Notes under the pieces: model-generated | Seen by the model: only the letters and a program-made list of their open reading frames with translations | The model's database searches: none | Told to the model about the DNA's origin: nothing | Position numbers and translations under genes: made by a program | In this document: in pieces, positions 35,061 to 42,877 of the stretch | How positions within the stretch are numbered: position 1 is the stretch's first letter | Layout: every line of letters starts with the position of its first letter | Source: Flavitalea sp966112615 | Lineage (GTDB): Bacteria > Bacteroidota > Bacteroidia > Chitinophagales > Chitinophagaceae | Length of the DNA stretch: 64,000 nucleotides | Direction: 5' to 3' | NCBI GenBank assembly: GCA_966112615.1 | Contig: CBHWDO010000009.1 | Coordinates: 62,001-126,000 of the forward strand

Positions 35061-35909
35061 ATGAAATCCCCTATTATTCTGGCTCTTGGCATGCTGATTT
35101 TTGCAGGTTGTAATAATTCCATAGCAGTTAACGAGGCAAATGCCGGACGTATCGATTCTAACCAGGTTGAAGTAAAGGTTATCGACACTCCACGTAAAAT
35201 GGCTGATGCAGTCACCATTCTTTCGCGAAAGCAAGTCCCTATTCTTTGTTATCACCAGATCAGGAACTGGAAACCTACTGATTCAAAAGTTGCCAAAGAC
35301 TATATTGTACCACTCAGCAACTTTGAAGACCAGATGAAAATGCTGCATGACAGCGGCTATACTACCATACTTCCCGATCAATTATATGATTACCTGGCTT
35401 TTGGAATTCCGGTAAAAGAAAAATCAGTGATGATCACATTTGATGACACCGATCTCAGCCAATATGAAAATGCTTTACCGGTTCTAAACAAATATGGTTT
35501 CAAGGCAGCATATTTCATCATGACGGTAAGCATTAACAGGCCACCGAATTATATGAGCCGTGAGCAGATCCGGAATTTATTTGACCAGGGGAATACCATT
35601 GCCTCACATACATGGGATCACCAGAATGTCAAGAAACTAAAAGGAGATGATTGGGTAACCCAGGTGGAGAAACCAAAGAAAAAGCTTGAAGATATTACCG
35701 GCAATCCGGTTGAATATTTCGCATATCCATTCGGGTTATGGAATAAAGAAGCCATTCCGGAGCTGAAGAATAGAGGGATCAAGGCTGCATTTCAACTTGT
35801 AGAACCAAGGGATTCCAGTGATCCGCTTCATACGATCCGTCGAATGATCGTTCCCGGATCATGGGATGGTGCCAGAACCCTCAGGATGATGAAGCAGAAT
35901 TTTAAATAA
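35061..35909 (+). CDS. Polysaccharide deacetylase-family (NodB-like) lipoprotein
   Basis: A 282-residue protein with a lipobox (LIFAGC, Cys 17). NodB domain from about residue 57: QVPILCYHQI, VMITFDDTD (first metal/catalytic Asp pair, with Thr-Asp in place of the usual Gly after DD), YGFKAAYFIMTV, NTIASHTWDHQ (HxxxH metal site), YFAYPFGLWN and the C-terminal IRRMIVPG. Likely removes acetyl groups from an envelope glycan such as poly-N-acetylglucosamine or peptidoglycan; substrate not determined. Divergent from the J-domain gene. It overlaps the convergent SRAP gene by 8 bp. Confidence 0.88.
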   Translation: MKSPIILALGMLIFAGCNNSIAVNEANAGRIDSNQVEVKVIDTPRKMADAVTILSRKQVPILCYHQIRNWKPTDSKVAKDYIVPLSNFEDQMKMLHDSGYTTILPDQLYDYLAFGIPVKEKSVMITFDDTDLSQYENALPVLNKYGFKAAYFIMTVSINRPPNYMSREQIRNLFDQGNTIASHTWDHQNVKKLKGDDWVTQVEKPKKKLEDITGNPVEYFAYPFGLWNKEAIPELKNRGIKAAFQLVEPRDSSDPLHTIRRMIVPGSWDGARTLRMMKQNFK

Positions 35910-36690
35910 GTGTAAGCTGCGGACCACCATCATGGCCTAATTCCGGAAGATTATCATACCTGAATCGCTCATAGATCAAAAGTCCATCAGGTCTTTGTTT
36001 GGTGGTGCGAATACTGAAAACCGGCCAGGCTTCCATTTTTTCAGCAGGGAATTCATGTTCAGTCATTTCAAAAAGCTGCTCATCCGACAGTGATGGATCA
36101 AGCCATTTTTCCTGGTCTGAAACCGATAACACCATCGGCATCCTGTGTTTATTAGGTCCTCCATTATGTATCATTTTCATCAGGGAATTGGCAGGACGGG
36201 TAATAATTGTAAAAGTTCCCCTGACTTCACCGGTTTCAATATCCGGAATAGGAGAATAATTGTATAGCCCACCCAAAAAGAAAAGAGGTTTGTCTTTCAC
36301 CCTTACGAAGTAGGGGACCTTATTTTTCCAGCCACTGATCTCACGGTGTTCAAAGAAACCGCTAACCGGAACAAGGCAGCGTTTGTTTCTCAATCTATAC
36401 CATACAGATCTTTTATCCAGGAGTTTCTCACTTCTTGCATTGCACATGGAAGTCCGGGATTCTTTGATCTTTTCCGGAGTGTTCATGTAATCAGCTATCA
36501 CCCCCCATTCAAATAATTTGAGGTGAGCAATTCCATCTTCCACCACAACAACAGGATATTTCCTGAAAGATTGAGCCAGTACATGTTGATGGGTTTCAAG
36601 ATCGAGTTGTAATTGTGGGTCCACGACAAGTCCGGGGACCTGTTCCTGGATCATTTCTATAGGTGCATGCAGCGAAACATCGTAACACAT
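35902..36690 (-). CDS. SOS response-associated peptidase (SRAP/HMCES family)
   Basis: A 262-residue protein. It starts Met-Cys-Tyr, so that after Met removal Cys2 becomes the N-terminal catalytic residue that crosslinks to abasic sites in single-stranded DNA. Other motifs: ARSEKLLDKRSVWYRLRNKR, CLVPVSGFFEH (with the glutamate), FTIITRPANSLMKMIHN and HRMPMVL (with the histidine). Length is normal for bacterial YedK-like proteins. The start is fixed by the Cys2 requirement. Confidence 0.95.
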   Translation of the reverse strand: MCYDVSLHAPIEMIQEQVPGLVVDPQLQLDLETHQHVLAQSFRKYPVVVVEDGIAHLKLFEWGVIADYMNTPEKIKESRTSMCNARSEKLLDKRSVWYRLRNKRCLVPVSGFFEHREISGWKNKVPYFVRVKDKPLFFLGGLYNYSPIPDIETGEVRGTFTIITRPANSLMKMIHNGGPNKHRMPMVLSVSDQEKWLDPSLSDEQLFEMTEHEFPAEKMEAWPVFSIRTTKQRPDGLLIYERFRYDNLPELGHDGGPQLTLI

Positions 36691-36735
36691 GGACTAAAGT
36701 TAAGAAACTGGCACAGCTTTTATGCCCGATACGAT

Positions 36736-37527
36736 ATGAATTATGACCTCTCCCTTCCAGGAAATTTTCTATTGATCACTGTATTGCTGTTTGCTGTAAT
36801 AGTTGGCAGGTATTTCCTGATAGCAGGGCTCTTCCACAGCTGGTTTTATATCCTCAATAAAAAGAGATACAGGGAAAGAAAACTGGGGAACAAACCCTAC
36901 AGCAAGACACAATTCAGGAGGGAAGTGACTTACAGCATGGTAACTGCAGTGATCTTTGCCCTTACCGCAGCGATTAATGTTTTATTTTGGCAGAAAGGAT
37001 TTACGAAAGTCTATAATGACCCTGAAGCTTATGGATACTGGTATTTGCCGGTTTCACTGGTCATTTACCTGGTTGTTCATGAAACCTATTATTACTGGCT
37101 GCATCGTTGGATGCATCATCCTTCAGTTTTCAGGATTGTTCATAAGGTTCATCATCAAAGTACGATCACATCTGCCTGGACAGCCTTTTCATTTCATCCG
37201 CTGGAAGGATTCTTCCAGGCTATTTTTCTGCCGGTCATGATCTTCCTGGTTCCCATCCATTATTCCATGTTACTGGTACAATTAACCATCATGACTTTTA
37301 CCAGTGTGATCAATCACCTTGACATAGAGATCTATCCTAAAAAATTCAATAAACACTGGTTGGGTAGATGGTTGATCGGCGCAACACATCATTCACTCCA
37401 CCACAAACAATTTAAGTTCAATTACGGATTGTATTTTACTTTCTGGGATAAGTGGAAGAAAACTGAAAGCCCTGATTTTCACAACCGGTTTGAATCCGTT
37501 ACTTCAACTCCAGGTAAGCTTTCATAA
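36736..37527 (+). CDS. Sterol desaturase/fatty acid hydroxylase-family membrane protein
   Basis: About 263 residues from MNYDLSLPGNFLLITVLLFA. The upstream open frame (from 36613) is antisense to the SRAP gene and is not used. It has four to five TM segments and the di-iron histidine clusters HETYYYWLHRWMHH, HKVHHQS, HPLEGFF, and HHSLHHKQ near the C-terminus. It resembles the sterol/carotenoid hydroxylase branch; substrate unknown. Convergent with the EcsC gene, overlapping by 29 bp. Confidence 0.88.
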   Translation: MNYDLSLPGNFLLITVLLFAVIVGRYFLIAGLFHSWFYILNKKRYRERKLGNKPYSKTQFRREVTYSMVTAVIFALTAAINVLFWQKGFTKVYNDPEAYGYWYLPVSLVIYLVVHETYYYWLHRWMHHPSVFRIVHKVHHQSTITSAWTAFSFHPLEGFFQAIFLPVMIFLVPIHYSMLLVQLTIMTFTSVINHLDIEIYPKKFNKHWLGRWLIGATHHSLHHKQFKFNYGLYFTFWDKWKKTESPDFHNRFESVTSTPGKLS

Positions 37528-38254
37528 CCGAAGGATTGTCTTCCAAAAGCCGCATCCTGTAAGCATTCATGGCATATTCACCCAATTTCATAATGAGGTT
37601 ATAATTGACCACAAAACCTACCACCGCTCCAACCACAGGAATAAGCTGGGCCATCTTTGCCAGGTCGATATGGTCACGATATTCCTGTTGAAAAGTGCGC
37701 CAGTCTAGATCATTGATATCATCCGGCATATCGTGTTTTTTCTCACCCCAGTGCTCCATCTGGTAAAATACATTTTTGCGGTGCTGCTGACTAGAGAAAG
37801 CAAGTTGAAATACATGAAGAATGTATAGTCTTTCCTTAAAATCCTTTACATCATACCCATAAATGGTAGCGATATCATAAAGTAATTTCAGCTTAAGACT
37901 TAATAGAATGGGAAAATCTGCAAGTCCCAGCAAAAGCCCACCCATGCCGGTGATGCCACCTTCGGCGGCTGCAGCTTTTTTATAGAAGTCAACTTTATTT
38001 CTCACCATCTCCTCTCTTTGTTCCCAGTTAAGGGATGAAGGGATGGAAGGAACCGTATAACCTGCACCCAGCAACACTCCGCGTACCATTTGTTTAATGG
38101 CGGAAGTAACTGCTTTGTGCACTTTTTCCGGTATCATATCATTGATCTTACCCTGTGCTGAACGAGCCATTTTACTGGCAAAAGAAGGGTTACGGGTAAC
38201 CCTTCTCTGCCAGGCCTGCAGCTCTCTTATCATTCTTTGTTCGTAATGATTCAT
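37499..38254 (-). CDS. EcsC family protein
   Basis: A 251-residue protein with the EcsC pattern: an N-terminal YEQRMIRELQAWQRR, KINDMIPEKVHKAVTSAIKQ, the glycine-rich GGITGMGGLLLGLADFPILL, LKLLYDIATIYGYD, and the C-terminal LIPVVGAVVGFVVNYNLIMK. Named after Bacillus EcsC, whose role near an ABC transporter is unclear; probably membrane associated. It begins 1 bp after the stop of the unknown 205-residue gene, so the two are translated from one transcript. Confidence 0.85.
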   Translation of the reverse strand: MNHYEQRMIRELQAWQRRVTRNPSFASKMARSAQGKINDMIPEKVHKAVTSAIKQMVRGVLLGAGYTVPSIPSSLNWEQREEMVRNKVDFYKKAAAAEGGITGMGGLLLGLADFPILLSLKLKLLYDIATIYGYDVKDFKERLYILHVFQLAFSSQQHRKNVFYQMEHWGEKKHDMPDDINDLDWRTFQQEYRDHIDLAKMAQLIPVVGAVVGFVVNYNLIMKLGEYAMNAYRMRLLEDNPSVMKAYLELK

Positions 38255-38255
38255 A

Positions 38256-38873
38256 TTATTTTCCTACAAGTCCTTTTACCAATCCATTCCATTGGAAAGT
38301 TGAAATACCAGACAGGGCACTTAGTCCTACTGCTGCATTTCTTGTCTTGTCCACAACATTATGCACTGCTGTATTAGGAACTTCATTTCTCCCATATACG
38401 CCTGCCGTTACATTCAGGCCTTCCCTTCTCACCACAAAATTTGAAGTGGCTTCATCGGAAAAGAAATGGGCAGTATCATCCTTATCATCATGAGGATTAG
38501 AGGAAGGCCGAACGCGTATGGCGATGCTTTCCCAATCTTCGCGATGATTGGAGCTGGTATCTATTTCTTCAACCCTAACCCAGTCGTACCCTTCTCCAGT
38601 AAAAGATCCGGGTCCAGGGATGTCGATCTTGAAGTAAAAACCTCTCTTTATCGCACCATTGGTTTCTTTTCCCTGTTCGTCTGTCACACGGAATATCGCA
38701 CTTACCTTTCCGGTGTATTTATCCCAACTGTTCACATTTAAAAGTCTTTCACAGGCATTCTGAAAAACGACCATTGCTTCATCAGTTGATCCGGCCATGT
38801 AAGAATATTCCGCATTTGTGCTGGCACCTCTCTGTTGTGCGGGCACAATTTTGCGTGAATCTCTTGTGTCCAT
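38256..38873 (-). CDS. Conserved hypothetical protein, operon partner of EcsC
   Basis: A 205-residue soluble protein without signal or TM. It starts MDTRDSRKIVPAQQRG and contains a predicted beta-rich middle (YTGKVSAIFRVTDEQGKETN, RGFYFKIDIPGPGSFTGEGY, DWVRVEEID, ESIAIRVRPSSNPHD) and a tail with DDTAHFFSDEATSNFVVRRE, which may be a second small domain. No family is recognised. The 1-bp gap to ecsC-like suggests the proteins act together. Confidence 0.65.
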   Translation of the reverse strand: MDTRDSRKIVPAQQRGASTNAEYSYMAGSTDEAMVVFQNACERLLNVNSWDKYTGKVSAIFRVTDEQGKETNGAIKRGFYFKIDIPGPGSFTGEGYDWVRVEEIDTSSNHREDWESIAIRVRPSSNPHDDKDDTAHFFSDEATSNFVVRREGLNVTAGVYGRNEVPNTAVHNVVDKTRNAAVGLSALSGISTFQWNGLVKGLVGK

Positions 38874-38926
38874 TATCCTTTTTTTACTACCTTAAAAAAC
38901 AATGTGCCAAGTATAACAGACAGGAT

Positions 38927-39562
38927 ATGATACATACTTCAGAAATAGTGATCCGGTTGGTAATTGCCGTTCTTGCAGGCGCTGTAATCGGGGCTGAGCG
39001 GGAATATATGAGTAAATCGGCAGGGTTAAGGACCCTCATTATGATCTCGCTGGGATCAGCAATTTTCACAATTGCTTCAGTTTTGGTGGGGACCGGTGAC
39101 AGCCACGACCGTATTGCCTCCAATATTGTTACGGGGATCGGTTTTTTAGGAGCCGGAGTTATTTTCAAGGAAGAAAATAAAGTAAAAGGCCTTACTACAG
39201 CCGCTTCCGTTTGGGCAACTGCAGCCATTGGAATGGCTATCGGTAATGGGAATTATATTCTTGGAGCAAGTGCTACTCTATTGGTTTTCATTTCCTTATC
39301 CTTCATGACAAATGTGGAGGAATTAATTGAGCGACATAACCAGGTGAGGGAATACAGGATCGTAGTTCCCGTTTTGAATAATGATCTTCAACAATATGAG
39401 GAATTGATGAAAGAATGTAAACTCAAATACAAGAGAAATAAGCAAACGCTCTCGAAGACTTTTCTATCCGGAACCTGGTCTGTAAGCGGCTCCGAGAAGA
39501 AACACCAGGGATTTATTGATAAAATGATGAAGGATCTGAATGTGGTGGAGTTTGATTTTTAA
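38927..39562 (+). CDS. MgtC/SapB family membrane protein
   Basis: About 211 residues from MIHTSEIVIRLVIAVLAGAV. MgtC hallmarks: GAEREYMSKSAGLRTLIMIS (conserved ERE...GLRT), GSAIFTIASVLVG, IASNIVTGIGFLGAGVIFKE, and VKGLTTAASVWATAAIGMAI. Five TM segments are followed by a soluble ACT-like C-terminal domain (EYRIVVPVLNNDLQQYEELM). The upstream frame to 38774 runs under the divergent gene and is rejected. The family affects magnesium/phosphate homeostasis in some bacteria; the role here is open. Confidence 0.92.
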   Translation: MIHTSEIVIRLVIAVLAGAVIGAEREYMSKSAGLRTLIMISLGSAIFTIASVLVGTGDSHDRIASNIVTGIGFLGAGVIFKEENKVKGLTTAASVWATAAIGMAIGNGNYILGASATLLVFISLSFMTNVEELIERHNQVREYRIVVPVLNNDLQQYEELMKECKLKYKRNKQTLSKTFLSGTWSVSGSEKKHQGFIDKMMKDLNVVEFDF

Positions 39563-39705
39563 TGCAGGGGGAAATCGGAAATCGGTAATCGGAAATACCC
39601 GGGCTGAACGCGAGCGAAGCGATGCGGGCAGAATGTTGGGTGTATAACCCGTCGTTCTGCCCGCCTTCAGCGTTCAGCCCGCTTTCCGATTTCCGATTTC
39701 AAAGT
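39563..39705. repeat. Nested inverted repeats between mgtC-like and SDR genes
   Basis: The outer layer is a 7-bp word (GAAATCG, GAAATCG, GTAATCG, GAAATAC on the left; CGATTTC units on the right). The inner layer is GC-rich: GGGCTGAACGC pairs with GCGTTCAGCCC, and GCGGGCAGAA pairs with TTCTGCCCGC. Together they form one long hairpin at a convergent junction, likely a bidirectional terminator. No coding potential is apparent inside it. Confidence 0.8.
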
Positions 39706-39709
39706 CGCC

Positions 39710-40591
39710 CTAAGGTCCCGGCGCCTCATCTCCCCTCCTCGTATCCGTTGCGCCATCCATCGTATGTTCCAGGTTCAGTTCTCCTGCAGGTGGCTCCTTT
39801 ACTTCATCCTTAACCTTTTTACCAACAGCTCCTTTTGCGGCAGTGATTCCCCCATCCACGGGAAATAAAGCCCCCGTAACATAGGATGCTTCATCGGAAG
39901 CCAGGAAAAGATAAACATTGGCCACTTCCTCGGGTGTACCCCTTCGGCCCAAAGGTGTGGCATTGATCAGCATCTTTTCATCTTTCCCGCTCATTGGACC
40001 GGTTTCCTTATGCGTCCAGGCAGTATCAATGGGACCCGGACAAACAGCATTAGCCCGAATTCCATATTGGGCCTGCTCTACCGCCACACCCTTCATGAAT
40101 GCATGAAGAAATCCCTTAGTACCGCCATAGGGGGCATTATCAGGCTGACCTTTTTCCCCGGCCTCCGACCCTGCAAAAAGGATCACTCCCCTTGTTTTCT
40201 GGAGCCGTGGAATGGCATATTTGGTCATTAGATACGCTGACCGCACGTTATTTCTTACCAGGTAATCAAAAATATCGGTCGGATAATCCTGCAACTGTTC
40301 CATCACCGGGTATACCCCGGCATTGTTGACAAGGATATCAAGTTTTCCATATTTCTCCTCTGCAAACTCCACACATTTGCGCGCATTTTCTTCAACAGAT
40401 ATATCAGCAATAAATGCAACGGATTGTCCACCCAACTGGTTGATACTTTCCACCACATCACTAACCGGGTCCTGGGGGAAACCATTGACTATCACCAATG
40501 CACCTTCACGGGCAAATTTCCGGGAAATAGCTTCGCCAATTCCAGTAGATCCGCCCGTGATAATGGCAACTTTGCCTTCCAATCTTTTCAT
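39710..40591 (-). CDS. Short-chain dehydrogenase/reductase
   Basis: A 293-residue classical SDR. Cofactor site TGGSTGIGEAISRKF, then the DISVEENARKCVEFAEEKYG region, NNAGVYP, FAGSEAG (catalytic Ser region), YGGTKGFLHAFMKGVAVEQA (YxxxK) and ANAVCPGPIDTAW. It has a 40-residue C-terminal extension (from about 253) rich in Lys/Glu/Gly/Asp, longer than usual for the family, reading into the repeat module at its end. Substrate unknown. It is followed upstream (11 bp) by a PPOX stress-protein gene, which is probably transcribed with it. Confidence 0.9.
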   Translation of the reverse strand: MKRLEGKVAIITGGSTGIGEAISRKFAREGALVIVNGFPQDPVSDVVESINQLGGQSVAFIADISVEENARKCVEFAEEKYGKLDILVNNAGVYPVMEQLQDYPTDIFDYLVRNNVRSAYLMTKYAIPRLQKTRGVILFAGSEAGEKGQPDNAPYGGTKGFLHAFMKGVAVEQAQYGIRANAVCPGPIDTAWTHKETGPMSGKDEKMLINATPLGRRGTPEEVANVYLFLASDEASYVTGALFPVDGGITAAKGAVGKKVKDEVKEPPAGELNLEHTMDGATDTRRGDEAPGP

Positions 40592-40602
40592 AATGGTTGA
40601 TT

Positions 40603-41100
40603 TTATACATCTAGGCTTCCTTCAGCACCTTCTGCCAGCCTTTTTCCTGTTACAGCAGCAGCGATGATCTTAAGGAATTCCACCATTTTTCCTGATTCGG
40701 AATCCCAGTAATAGGCCGACTGAGGCGTTACTTTCAGCAGGCATAGATCCGGATCTTCAACACCCTGGGGAAACCATGCTTTAATAATTGGATTCCAGAG
40801 TTCCTCGATCTTTGCACGGTCAGTTACCACTGAACCTCTCCCTCTCAAATCCATATAACTGTCTTTACCAGGATGAGAATAAACCAGGTGAACATCATGT
40901 TCCTGCTCAATTTCGCTGGTCTTACCGGAAGACTTATGTGTAAAAAACCAGAATGTGCCATTGTCCTCCACCTTTATGGTAGCCATCGGGCGTGAGCTTT
41001 GCTTGTTTTCAGGATCAGTGATAAACATGCATATGTTGATTTCTTCTGCAAGTTTTTTCAACTTTTTCAGAGCTTCTTCATTTTGAAGGTTCTTTTCCAT
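40603..41100 (-). CDS. Pyridoxamine 5'-phosphate oxidase-fold general stress protein
   Basis: A 165-residue flavin-binding split-barrel protein: KLAEEINICMFITDPENKQS, SRPMATIKVEDNGTFWFFTH, SSGKTSEIEQEHDVHLVYSH, SYMDLRGRGSVVTDRAKIEE, LWNPIIKAWFPQGVEDPDLC. This matches the general stress protein 26 branch (FMN/F420-type split barrel), not true PdxH. It is upstream of the SDR gene by 11 bp, consistent with a redox or stress operon. Confidence 0.88.
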   Translation of the reverse strand: MEKNLQNEEALKKLKKLAEEINICMFITDPENKQSSRPMATIKVEDNGTFWFFTHKSSGKTSEIEQEHDVHLVYSHPGKDSYMDLRGRGSVVTDRAKIEELWNPIIKAWFPQGVEDPDLCLLKVTPQSAYYWDSESGKMVEFLKIIAAAVTGKRLAEGAEGSLDV

Positions 41101-41169
41101 AGATAGTTTTAGCAGATATTAAAAAAGATTATGCCATAATGCTGATGCAGAAATTGCTATCTTGAATTC

Positions 41170-42282
41170 ATGAAAAAACTGATCCTTTCTTTATTAACTA
41201 TGAGTACGATTGCAGCATCCGCTCAACAATATTACCTGTTCACTGGAACCTATACCAATAATGGAAGTAAAGGAATCTATGTTTATAATTTTGATGGAAA
41301 GACAGGGATCATCACCGAAAAAAGTGTCGCAGAAAATGTGCAGGATCCATCCTATCTGGCTGTATCAAATGATGGTAAATACCTGTATGCAGTCAATGAA
41401 ACCGGGGGAGAAAAACCTGGATCAGTAAGTTCATTTTCATTTGATAAGAAAACCGGTAAATTAAGTTTCATCAACAAACAACCATCGGGTGGTGATCATC
41501 CATGTTATATTGATGTGGATGCATCGGGTAAACATGTCTTCGTTGGAAATTACAGTGGTGGAAATCTTTCCGTACTGGTGTCAAACAAAGGAAACTTATC
41601 TGCACCTGTACAAACTATCCAGCATACAGGCAACAGTGCCAATAAAATGAGACAGGAAAAAGCGCATGTTCACATGACCCAACTTGGCCCTGATGAAAAA
41701 TACCTGTATGTACCAGACCTTGGTATGGATAAGATCTTTATCTATCCACATCATAAACAGGAACCCATTCTCGATGAAAAAAAACATAGTGAAGTTTCCG
41801 TAACTCCGGGAAATGGACCAAGGCATCTTGCCTTTCATCCAAATAAAAAATATGCATACCTGATAGAAGAACTCTCTGGTACTGTTACATTGTTTTCAAT
41901 GAACAATGGACAATTAAAAACAGAGCAGACTATTAGTTCTCATCCTGATAATTTTGAAGGAACTAAAGGAAGTGCAGATATCCATGTTTCTCCCGATGGA
42001 AAATTCTTATATGCATCCAATCGAGGTTCAAGTAATACGATTGCAATCTTTGAAATCGATCAGAATACCGGAAGGCTTATCTCGCGCGGGTTTCAGCCAA
42101 CGCTTGGAGATGCACCAAGAAATTTTGTGATCGATCCTTCAGGAAATTATTTACTGGTAGCAAATCAGTTAAGTAATAATGTGGTAGTATTTAAGATCAA
42201 TAAATCGACAGGACTATTATCAGAAACCGGTATAATGATCAGCGTGCCTTCTCCTGTATGCCTGAAGTTTCTGAAGAAGTAA
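41170..42282 (+). CDS. Exported lactonase-family beta-propeller (6-phosphogluconolactonase/Pgl-like)
   Basis: A 370-residue seven-bladed propeller with a short signal peptide (KKLILSLLTMSTIAASAQQ). Blade motifs recur: GIYVYNFDGKTG, PSYLAVSNDGKYLYAVNE, HPCYIDVDASGKHVFVGNYS, HVHMTQLGPDEKYLYVPDLG, GPRHLAFHPNKKYAYLIEEL, DIHVSPDGKFLYASNRG, NFVIDPSGNYLLVANQ. This is the PF10282 lactonase family, which includes E. coli YbhE; because this copy is exported, the substrate is probably not cytoplasmic 6-phosphogluconolactone. Overlaps the convergent methyltransferase gene by 44 bp. Confidence 0.9.
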   Translation: MKKLILSLLTMSTIAASAQQYYLFTGTYTNNGSKGIYVYNFDGKTGIITEKSVAENVQDPSYLAVSNDGKYLYAVNETGGEKPGSVSSFSFDKKTGKLSFINKQPSGGDHPCYIDVDASGKHVFVGNYSGGNLSVLVSNKGNLSAPVQTIQHTGNSANKMRQEKAHVHMTQLGPDEKYLYVPDLGMDKIFIYPHHKQEPILDEKKHSEVSVTPGNGPRHLAFHPNKKYAYLIEELSGTVTLFSMNNGQLKTEQTISSHPDNFEGTKGSADIHVSPDGKFLYASNRGSSNTIAIFEIDQNTGRLISRGFQPTLGDAPRNFVIDPSGNYLLVANQLSNNVVVFKINKSTGLLSETGIMISVPSPVCLKFLKK

Positions 42283-42841
42283 ATATTTTATAAGGAATCA
42301 GCATGGGAACTTTTTCCATGTATTCAGCATAAGCTGTTCCGTATTCGCGGAGCAGCTTTTTTTCTTCAAGAATAGTTCCTATTAAGGTATATAAAGTGAT
42401 CATGGAAACCCCGATCAAATGAGCCATTGAAGGCATCAGCAACCATAATGCCCAAACCACCAGGAGCGTTCCGAAATACAATGGATGACGTACATATTGG
42501 TGCAGACCAGTAGTTTCAAGATGTGCACTTACTTCTTTCTTCAGAAAAACATCTATGCCACTTAAGTAAAGAAAATATTTATCGATACTGATGAGCATGA
42601 ATACAGAACCAGTCAGTAAAAATGGGATCGACCAGTATTGTGGAGAAAATAAAAATTCTCCCGAAATATGAAACTCAAACCAGACTATGGCTACCAGCAG
42701 CATTGTTGCGAAAAAAGAATACCATGGACGGTAGTATTTCCCGGTATATTTTACCAGCCGTGATTTCACGGAGGGCAAAGCCAGCCAGCTGTGAGAAATT
42801 CCGAATAAGGCCCAGGATGCTATGAGAACCAGGTAATCCAT
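42239..42841 (-). CDS. Isoprenylcysteine methyltransferase-family (ICMT/NnrU-like) membrane protein
   Basis: A 200-residue protein with about five TM segments. The SAM-binding C-terminal half is recognisable: GLHQYVRHPLYFGTLLVVWA and EEKKLLREYGTAYAEYMEKV, typical of the ICMT/PEMT fold. Members methylate isoprenylcysteine, phospholipids or methanethiol; the substrate is not readable here. It is convergent with the lactonase gene and overlaps it by 44 bp. Confidence 0.8.
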   Translation of the reverse strand: MDYLVLIASWALFGISHSWLALPSVKSRLVKYTGKYYRPWYSFFATMLLVAIVWFEFHISGEFLFSPQYWSIPFLLTGSVFMLISIDKYFLYLSGIDVFLKKEVSAHLETTGLHQYVRHPLYFGTLLVVWALWLLMPSMAHLIGVSMITLYTLIGTILEEKKLLREYGTAYAEYMEKVPMLIPYKIFTSSETSGIQEKAR

Positions 42842-42865
42842 TTACGGAAGATATACATTAGAACG

Positions 42866-42873
42866 TACATTTG
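42866..42873 (+). promoter_or_regulatory. Bacteroidota-type -7 element (TACATTTG) just before the ABC-F start
   Basis: TACATTTG matches TAnnTTTG. It ends only 4 bp before the ATG, so transcription would start at or next to the start codon (leaderless or nearly so). No clear -33 element. Confidence 0.4.
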
Positions 42874-42877
42874 CCGC

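Noticed and set aside
34433..35218. 71-codon N-terminal extension of the J-domain protein
   Set aside because: The extension is not J-protein-like and lies under the divergent NodB-like gene and its promoter; the Met at 35005 directly precedes the J domain.
36613..36735. 41-codon upstream extension of the second hydroxylase
   Set aside because: It is antisense to the conserved N-terminus of the SRAP gene and shows no family similarity.
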